NCBI GenBank assembly: GCA_002633005.1
Contig: NMRA01000547.1
Location: 1 to 61,001 of the forward strand
Direction of reading: 5' to 3'
Source of the DNA: Phoronis australis
Taxonomy: Eukaryota; Phoronida; Phoronidae
Length of the DNA: 61,001 bases
This document shows positions 53,654 through 61,001 of this stretch, in pieces. A program made the translations under genes and the position numbers. The first letter of the stretch is position 1. Every line of letters starts with the position of its first letter. The notes below the pieces were generated by a model. That model was given only the letters and a program-made list of their open reading frames with translations. It searched no databases and was not told the origin of the DNA.

Positions 53654-55772
53654 CAGGGCTCGACGCTATTAAAATCGCCAGGTCGCATTTTTCGATCAAG
53701 CCAAAATCCCAGGTCGCATTTTCAAAATCCAGCTCGCATTCGTAAATGCCAGGTCGCAAAATTTTCCTACCATTTTTACGCGCCAAAATAGATTTTTTAG
53801 ATCATCGAGAAAATGTTTAGATTATGCTCTTACCTGCAGCGTCAAATACTCACAAATTTCGTATCTCAAAATTGACTTCATTCATGCAGGTACGGCCTTA
53901 CTGTTCTTCACGACCGCCACTGAAAGTCTCTAGAGCGCAAGGCAAGTTGCCGGCGTGAAAGTTGAATCAGTGCTCTCTAACTGACTTGTGCATTCGAGTA
54001 GCTAAATTTGTGATGTGAAAAGGGAGAAAATGCCCGTTGAAAAAGTATCCGGGATTTTGTTAGATCTGGTCTGCTACTGGCCGTCATCAAAGTCGTTAAC
54101 GATTCAAACTAACTCGGGTAATCGCGAGTTTGCTCTTCAATACCTTCCAAGTACGGAAAAAATAGGTCAGTCGCAAAACGACACGCATGTCACTAGTGTT
54201 AACTTTCTTTCCGAGGTATAAAACAAAGCCGGGATTTGGTTTTTACGTTTTTTAAAACTGAAGTTGTGTAAAATGAAAGTGACACACACCATATAAGCTG
54301 CGTGTCAATTTTAAACCACACGCGGTTGTTTGTAGTGGGCAATGATGGGCGCTAGCTTGAACTGTGGGCACTTAATTGGAAATTCTCAAAATTTAAGGGG
54401 GACTTTTAACAGATCAATGAGCGCTTATTATGAAACACTTTAAGGTAGGGAGTAGGCTTGTGCGTGAGCATAGTCGTTAACCACAGTGTTGGCGGTAATA
54501 AGATATAAAATGCTGCAATGATAAGAAACGTTATAATAATACGATTTTGCGAGGCAAACTCCATCTGGTAGGGGTGACTTTCTGGATATCGTTACCACCT
54601 ACATTGTACCCTTTTTAGCCACTCGGAATGATTTTTTTTAACTGCCCACTTCATCCGGAACAAGGTTGTTTCTATAGGAGTCTGAACACTTTACGGCGAC
54701 GGTGGTTCGGGGAGCGAAAAGTTGCCGGAAGGGGGGTGTATAAAGAGAAGAATGAAATTTCGCTAACTTGAACCACAATTTTGCATCTAGTGCCAGCTTA
54801 GTTGCAATAGCTGGCTAGTGGGCGTAAAATACAGGGTTTATAGAACATCGACCTCGGGAAACATCGAAATAGGATAACGTTAGTTCTGGGTTATATCGGT
54901 CCCGGGACATCGGGTCTTTTATAACCGCTGGGAATCTGAGTTCATTTTCAAATAAACTAGAGCCAAGCCCGTATACTCTTTCATTTAGGACTGTCGCTGT
55001 TCTTTGGAGTGGTGCGCACGCGTGAGTTCACGCACTTGAATCGCTGGAGTAGGCCTGCACTTTACGTTGGCAACAACGTGTGAAAGACAAATAATATTTC
55101 GTGCACGTAGCCCCAGAAACAAGTAAAGGGTTTGAGAATTTCTTGGCAACTGAAAGTAAAGACGTGACCGTCGTTTGGCGATTAGTAAGGTTGTCATTTT
55201 CACTTTGGCTGTCTTAATACGCTTGCGCGCTAATGGTGCTGCAGTGCGGTATCAGGGATATTGTCTTGGATATTTGGTACATGTAATAAGGACACCTTAT
55301 GTGAAAAGTAAACCTTTTTGTCCACCACAAAGTTTGGTAAGTTAATCGCTTAAGAATTAATAGAAACACCGCTGTTTTGTGAAGTTTCATCACGTGTAAG
55401 CAGTGGCTCGAAACTTTCTTCGGCGAATCCGAGAATTTACAAAAGTGGCCGAAAGTGTTAGCCAATGAAACGAGTCAAAGATAGATTCTGCATATCCCAT
55501 GTTTACGCGACTTGCTTACAAGTCATCGAGAGGGCTGTTCTCAGTTAGTGTTCTTTTGAACTCGTATTTGGCAACAACCAAATAGCAGTCGGTTTAACAA
55601 GAGCTGCTTTGTATTTGCCAGGTATCTGATGAGAAGTGTAAAAACTCAGCTCGCATTCGATGGAAATTCCAGGTCGCATTTTGCGACTTCATACGAGCTG
55701 ACAAAAATCTCAGCTCGCATTTCCAAATTTCAGGTCACAAATGCGACCTGCAGCTCGTTATGTCGAGCCCTG
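53654..55772. mobile_element. hAT-like DNA transposon, 2,119 bp, 5-bp target duplication
   Basis: Left end CAGGGCTCGACG; right end TGTCGAGCCCTG, whose complement is CAGGGCTCGACA. AAATC flanks both (53649-53653, 55773-55777). CAGGG-type ends are typical of hAT elements. Most hAT elements duplicate 8 bp, but groups making 5-bp duplications are known. Multiple CAGGTCGCATTTT and CAGCTCGCATT motifs lie just inside both ends (53682-53762 and 55646-55755), a subterminal repeat array of the kind bound by hAT transposases. No transposase frame survives. A 68-residue frame at 54015-54221 is of unknown origin. Confidence 0.8.
54030..54221 (+). CDS. Open frame inside hAT-like element, possible captured exon
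   Basis: From ATG at 54030 the frame reads MPVEKVSGILLDLVCYWPSS and then LTIQTNSGNREFALQYLPST before the end at 54219. A GTCAGT donor-like site follows EKI at about 54164. The local base composition (more CpG) differs from the surroundings. It is not a hAT transposase segment that I recognise. Non-autonomous hAT elements sometimes carry host fragments, which would fit, but chance cannot be excluded. Confidence 0.2.
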   Translation: MPVEKVSGILLDLVCYWPSSKSLTIQTNSGNREFALQYLPSTEKIGQSQNDTHVTSVNFLSEV

Positions 55773-55777
55773 AAATC

Positions 55778-57120
55778 GGGTGGCATTCTCCTTTAAGTTG
55801 ATAGAGGGGCAGATGCCAACAGACAGACTCAACAACAGTAAAAATGGCCACTAGGTGATGCAAAATACCTCAAATCCATCCTAAAACGGGAGCATTGCGT
55901 CATCTCACAATTAGATGTTCATGAGCCAAAATCTGTCGAGAAACTTTGAAGATAAAGAGGTTAACATAAAAAACTAAAATTACCACTAGGGGGAACACTT
56001 TTAGTCCGATATGTCCAAAAGTTCCCTCATGCCATCTCATTCATGAAAGAAAACCCTGGAAAAGTTCATTCAAGTACATCGAAGAGCTTCAGACATAGAG
56101 CAGCGGACGCCAGCTGGAAGGGGATAATGCGTCCACATATATGTGGGCCCATAAAATTCAGACTGTTAGCAGCTGCATCCACAGCCAGTGAAACTAACTG
56201 TCACAAATCCACCTGATCTCTAGACTGTTTGTTTGACACAAACAGAAGTGCAGGATGTATCTTACTTCACTAATGCCAGTGGAAGATGTCATGTATTGAA
56301 CACAGCTGCCTTATCGACTCGGAGCAAAGACATTCTGAAGTGACTGAACAAAACGAGAATCTGATTGTGAACATGGAAAATATTTAGCGCCACTGGTAGA
56401 TGTGTATCAACAGTCGTGAACCTCCAAAACTGACGCTCAACATTGAGTGTTTGTTTCACAAAAATGTGTAATATGCCACTACACGTCTGCCGGTTTGCCT
56501 ATGACTGATGTTGCAAAGCAGCAGCGTCAAGGACCAGCCGCAGGTGCACTTAACACTCAACTCATATTGCCCGTCTTTACTGGGCATCACTGATATTGCC
56601 AATGTTTGAAAACTGAGCCAGCATCAACGCAACGCTCGCAAACCAAACAGCATGAGCCAGACCGTGTCACGGAGATGAACGCGAGACTAATGTTCAACAA
56701 CCAACAATATGTAAACAGGGCACATAAAGAAGGCTACTAAGTGGCGCAATATTCGTTGAATCTATCCGAAAATGAAAATGCATAGTTGTCGCCATTATAA
56801 AAAGGAGCAATGCAAGGCACTGAGATGCGACTACGACTGTACCGCAAACCGTGTGCTTTTGGGGTGTTTATCAAAAATGGCCATTGGACAGCACAGAATA
56901 CATTGAACCCACTTAAAAATGGGAAAGCGTCATCATCTCTTCAAGCTATTAGCCAAATTTTATGAAAATCAGTCTTAAGTCTCCAAAGACACAAAGGCAA
57001 ATGTAAAAAATTTCTTTTGGAATGGTGGAACCACAACGGTAGTCAAATACATCCTGAGAAGTTAATAGGAATACCATAATAATATTGCATAGTTTCAAAA
57101 ACATCTTGTAAGGGGTTTAT
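55778..57120 (+). repeat. Modular repeat array, second locus, part 1
   Basis: It begins inside a module right after the hAT-like element (GTTGATAGAGGGGCAGATGCC, as at 8575). It carries ACAGTAAAAATGGCCACTAG, the GAAACTTTGAAGATAAAGAG block, and ends one unit with the palindrome ATGCGTCCACATATATGTGG plus GCCCAT at 56127-56152. More diverged modules follow to about 57120. Confidence 0.7.
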
Positions 57121-57640
57121 TAATATACAACCTGGCAATTCATATCATTTTGCTCGTTTTCTCACCCAGATACCACATTTGTGAAACGTTGATAGTTAAT
57201 CTGCAAAAGATTTTCTCTCAATTTGGTACATGACTGGAACTAGTTTCACAAGGCAGTGGTCACAATATAATGGTTTGTCATGGATAGCCACATTTCCAGT
57301 TCTTGAAACAAAGTGTTTGGCATCTTGGCTTTTGCTGTTTCCTGCCATACCAACAATGCATGATTTTCAAGGTATTTTCAAGTGTCATCTTGCCATCGTG
57401 ATGTGCAGGCAAAACATTGTCAGAACCTGTCATGAATGGGAAATTCAAGCCATTCATTATTTTTTTGTTTTTACAGACACTAAATGGCACTCCCTAACTA
57501 TCATGCATGCTTTGAAATGCAACTTTTCTCTGGTACCCTCCTGCATCTTACGAGCTATCTCACAACAAGTAATAATCATTTCTAAGTGAATATTACATAT
57601 TTCATGGAATGCTCAAGGTACATTCTAAAAAATTTAAATC
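57121..57640. other. Unassigned insert between repeat modules
   Basis: The modular landmarks are absent here. A plus-strand open frame of 119 residues (57230-57589) and a minus-strand frame with Cys and His residues (57278-57490) overlap. The minus-strand residues FPFMTGSDNVLPAHHDGKMT and the YCDHC seen in another frame hint at a decayed zinc-finger or transposase sequence, but I cannot support a name. Confidence 0.25.
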
Positions 57641-59245
57641 TGACACCATGAGGCTTGGTCAAATAGTGACAAATCCTCATCCATTCCCAGGGAACACATG
57701 CAAGATATTTGTTGTACCAGGGTCTTTTTCGCAGTTCAACCAGAGACAACAACACAACAAAACTTAACTATCACTTGGTGGTATAAAATATATCAAGTCT
57801 GTCCGAAAATGAAAAGACAGTCATTTCCTTAATGAAACTAATTTGCTAGAATTTATTGAAAATACATTAATATACTCGGATGATACAGAGCTAAATGTGT
57901 CCATAGGAACATGCCAATCACATTTCACAAAACGTCTTCAAAGAGTTTGAACACTAAATAAATTCAAAATCATAAAAGTGGCCACTCGGTGAAACAAAAT
58001 AAGTCGAATCTGTCCAAAAATGCCAAAATGGAAATGCATAGTTGTCACTTTAATAGAAGCCTACCTATCACATTTTAGAAAAATCCATCAATTAACTCAA
58101 AGATACAGAGGCAACCGAAAAAAAGTAAAACTGCTATTAGGGGGTACACCTGTAGTCAGATTGGTCTAAAACTTGTCGTCATTTGTTACCATATCCAAAG
58201 GGACATATCAGCCACAATTCACAAACATCCACTAAAGAGTTAAAGAGATACAGTTGGGGACAAAAAAACAAACAAAAAAATGTCACCAGGAGTCGCCACA
58301 GTAGTCAAACCTATCTGAAAATCAGTGTCAGCTGCAGCCTTGTCATCAGGAAAACGTCTGCTAATTTTCGTAATAATCCTTTCGATGCTTGGCCAGATGG
58401 GAAGGCAGACATCAGAAGCATATTCAAAAGTTATTTAAATTGCCACGAGGTGGCACGAAACACATCAAACCTACCCAAAATGGGAACACATCATTGTCTC
58501 TTTAATAGAAATTTATAGGCTAAACTTCATGCAAATTCACCAAGGAACTCGGAAGATACTTAGGGAAACATAAAAAAACAAAACTGCCACTAATCGGCCC
58601 ACCTGCAGTCAGATTGGTCTGAAACGTATTGTCATTAGTTATCATCGCCATAGGAACATATCTGAAAAATTTCACAAAGATCCTCAAAAGGGTTAAGGAC
58701 ATGTAGTAGTAGTAGTCAACCTTATCCAATAATCAGTGTCAGCTATGTCCTTCTCATCAGAAACGCATATGCCAAATTTCACAATGATCGTTTGAGAAAT
58801 TTAGCAGGTAGGAAGCGGACATCAAAAACATTTTTAAATTGACCTAAGGTGGCGCAGAATATACCAAAACTGTCCGAAAACAGAAAGGTATCATCATCTC
58901 TTTAACAGAAACCTATTCGGTAAAGTTGATGCAAATCAATCAAAGAACTCCAAAGATACAAAGGCAAACGTAAAAAGCTAAATTGCAACTAGGAGGCAGA
59001 GCAGCTGTCAAATTGATCCAAAACTCATGATTGTCTGCAATCAGCGTTATAGGAATACAGCTGCAACATTTCATTATGATCCTTCAAAGGCTTAAGGAGA
59101 TTCGGCTGTAAAAAGCAAAAAAACGATACAGAGGCGGACACCAATATATGGATTCAAAAATAACAAAAACTTCCACAACGTGGCATAAAATCCATCAAAT
59201 CCTTCCAAAAAAATGGTACTGTAACGTCCATATTAAAAACATTTG
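57641..59245 (+). repeat. Modular repeat array, second locus, part 2
   Basis: Landmarks recur with heavy divergence: AAATGGCCACT/TTGCCACGAGGTGGC, CATCATCTCTTTAA, CCAAAGATACA/CTCGGAAGATAC, AAACTGCCACTA, AGTCAGATTGGTCT, CAGTGTCAGCT. At the right end the module is split by a LINE fragment at 59246. Confidence 0.7.
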
Positions 59246-59932
59246 GATACGTCAATCATACCATTTTATTCCACCACAACGACCTTGAAGAAAGTTCTGG
59301 GTCCGTCGGATAGAAGGATTGTTAGTTGTAATAACATTAGATTTTTATTCTTCAATAGTTCTACTCCATGGATCAAAAACACATTTATTCACAAGTTTTC
59401 TGTAAAACCAGATAATTATGCGTTTTTACTCAACTACTACACAGACGCCGAAATTAAAGAAATATATATCCTCCCTTTTAATCTACCCATAAACCCTCAT
59501 TTGTCAATGTTTAAATAGTTTTTCATTCACAAAAGAATTTATACAAACAAAATGTTAAAAATATTTGGTATTTCACAAACAGACCAATGTCCCTACTGTG
59601 GCGAAGTCCAGACTTTTCAGCATATGTTTTACAGCTGCGTCTGTGTTAAACGTTTCTGGAATTCTTTACATAATTTCATAAGTAAAGTTTTTAATTTACA
59701 CACTGAGCCATCTATGTACCACTTCTTAGTTTGCTTCTTTGACAATCTAAGTGAAATCTTCAATACCATATACACTCATGCCCAACATTATATTTATACA
59801 TCATCGAGAGATAGGTCTCAACCTTGTTTTAATAATTTTAGATGTATACTTTTGGACGCAGTGAACCTCATTGTATTTAATGCCTTGGATAAATTTTCAG
59901 AACAGTGGAGGGTTTTGCAGGCATCTCTTTAA
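59246..59932 (+). pseudogene. LINE ORF2 C-terminus with zinc-knuckle domain
   Basis: The frame is open apart from a single TAG at 59516-59518. It reads WIKNTFIHKFSVKPDN, EIYILPFNLPINPHLSMFK, the stop, then FFIHKRIYTNKMLKIFGISQ and CPYCGEVQTFQHMFYSC. The Cys-x2-Cys-x7-His-x4-Cys knuckle with the preceding Y-x-LPF-x-L-x-x-x-L-x-MF-x-F segment is the standard C-terminus of L1/Tx1-type and related LINE ORF2 proteins. It lies downstream of the RT and helps RNA binding. RT and endonuclease are absent through 5' truncation. The stop codon at 59933 is followed by about 360 bp of 3' untranslated region. Confidence 0.85.
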
Positions 59933-60293
59933 AATGATTCAAACAATATATGGTGTTATTTTTTTAACCACTTCTGTTGTATCATAAGAAAATTGACCTT
60001 TTCACAAATATGCACTTACGTAAATGTAAACATAAGTTAAGTTAATTAAATTGTGTGAATGTGAGTGTGAATGAGTGTATGAAAGTCCTTCCCCTTCCCG
60101 TTTCCCCCCCTTTCATATTATTCTCGGCTAATTATTCGCCCAATCGTTAGGAGTAATTACTTATTTGTTTAATTAAGATGATGTATTATACTCTAGTAAG
60201 TTGTAAAGATACGTAGTTGGGGCTACCCAACCCCAGCCGTATCTACTATTCATTAATGATATGTTTTTTGGGTAAATAAACGTATTAAAAAGT
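59246..60293 (+). mobile_element. 5'-truncated LINE insertion with 10-bp target duplication
   Basis: AAAACATTTG occurs on both sides (59236-59245 and 60294-60303). The modular repeat reads straight across when the insert is removed. The insert ends in 3' UTR with AATAAACGTATTAAAAAGT, a weak A-rich tail. The left end falls within coding sequence, as expected from incomplete reverse transcription during target-primed insertion. Confidence 0.85.
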
Positions 60294-60540
60294 AAAACAT
60301 TTGCCGAATTTCATGAAAATTCATCAAGGAACTCCAAAGACACAGAGGTAAACGGTAAACGTAAAAATATTAAGTTTCCACAAGATAGTCAAAGCAGTAT
60401 TCAGGTCAGCCCCATAAGAACACACTTGCCACATTAATAAGATCCTGCAAAGGGTTTAGGAGATACAGCTCCCGGACACCGAACGCCAGGACAGAGACAA
60501 TGGTTATATGCACCAGCACATAACATTATGTGGGTGCACA
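60294..60540 (+). repeat. Modular repeat, third fragment with terminal palindrome
   Basis: It continues the unit interrupted by the LINE (TTTCATGAAAATTCATCAAG, ACTCCAAAGACACAGAGGT) and includes GGGTTTAGGAGATACAGC. It ends with the palindromic terminus at 60508-60538 (ATGCACC...TTATGTGGGTGCA). Confidence 0.75.
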
Positions 60541-61001
60541 AAAATGAAAGGTCAGCAATATCATCAAGCCAGGTTTCCTGCAGACAAATTGCTATCAAAC
60601 TAAGCTAAGATACTTTGTATGTTTAAACAAGAGCAACGCAGAGCGTTGAAATGCGCCCACAATTGCACCGTATACGGTATCCTTCTAGGGTTGTTTATTG
60701 GTACCATAAAGTGGCCAGTAGAGGGCATATATGTAGTATGCTGTACTTTGCAAAATGGAAAGGCATGGTCATTGTCTCCTCAATAGGCTAGGGGCAAAAT
60801 GTGAGTGATCTTCATAATACAAGCACATCCTATACATCTGTTGCTTAAAGCACCACAGAAACATAGAATTAAAAACAAATTTACCAACATACGAGATCAG
60901 CACAGCATTAGAATGCCAGAAACAAATTTCTACTTGGAACTTTTCCTTCATAGTCACGAAGTAACACAAAGTATACACCTGAAGACCTATGAAAATACAG
61001 A
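60541..61001. other. Sequence related to 34395-34545, then unassigned
   Basis: 60545-60630 matches the block at 34395-34545 (AAATGAAAGGTCAGC, CTGCAGACAAA, ACTTTGTATGTTTAA). GCAACGCAGAGCGTTG at 60634-60649 is a small inverted repeat (CAACGC/GCGTTG). Nothing else recognised up to the window end. Confidence 0.45.

Noticed and set aside
57230-57589. 119-residue plus-strand open frame
   Set aside because: No recognisable motif. The opposite strand looks slightly more protein-like, and neither could be named.

Overview
This window is eukaryotic, AT-rich and dominated by transposable elements. There are no operons and no dense bacterial-type coding. It carries spliced-gene signals, microsatellites, and decayed Copia, BEL/Pao, Ty3/Gypsy, LINE and DNA-transposon sequences. 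Jointly these element families point to an invertebrate animal, plausibly marine, but the sequence does not let me name the species. Almost all recognisable coding sequence belongs to mobile elements, and essentially all of it is broken by stops, frameshifts or deletions.

Layout. Positions 1-1800 are non-coding except for one 60-bp exon (744-803) that reads as the core of a CutA protein. Positions 1795-6671 hold two near-identical copies of a decayed Copia 3' end with its flank, separated by a single N at 3451. The layout suggests an assembly join. Positions 6555-8097 hold a minus-strand L1-type ORF1 split by a solo Gypsy LTR with a perfect 5-bp target duplication. Positions 8100-13030 are degenerate repeats. 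Positions 13033-22297 hold two head-to-tail copies of a Mutator-like element; the first is split by a full-length BEL/Pao retrotransposon (14133-20299), and the second copy supplies the empty site.

Positions 22300-30640 are mostly unique sequence with a few candidate host exons, a 180-bp foldback element and a pair of small MITEs. Positions 30641-32700 hold a truncated third Mutator-like copy fused to a DNA-transposon relative. Positions 32700-38250 are sparse. Positions 38250-42727 hold an I-superfamily LINE with endonuclease, reverse transcriptase and RNase H. Positions 42955-44766 hold an interspersed repeat, a Gypsy LTR and an integrase remnant on the minus strand. Positions 45480-50735 hold an AT-rich degenerate repeat followed by a Copia element, which is itself interrupted by a 1.1-kb element with 22-bp terminal inverted repeats. 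Positions 52091-53469 are a TA-flanked DNA transposon and 53654-55772 a hAT-like transposon. The rest, to 61001, is a degenerate ~440-470-bp module family interrupted by a 5'-truncated LINE with a 10-bp target duplication.

Most of the biology is nested insertion: old repeats serve as targets for younger elements, and several insertions can be read to the base because target duplications or an empty site survive. Host coding evidence is thin: one convincing CutA exon and three or four weaker exon candidates. I found no CRISPR array, tRNA, rRNA or operon.
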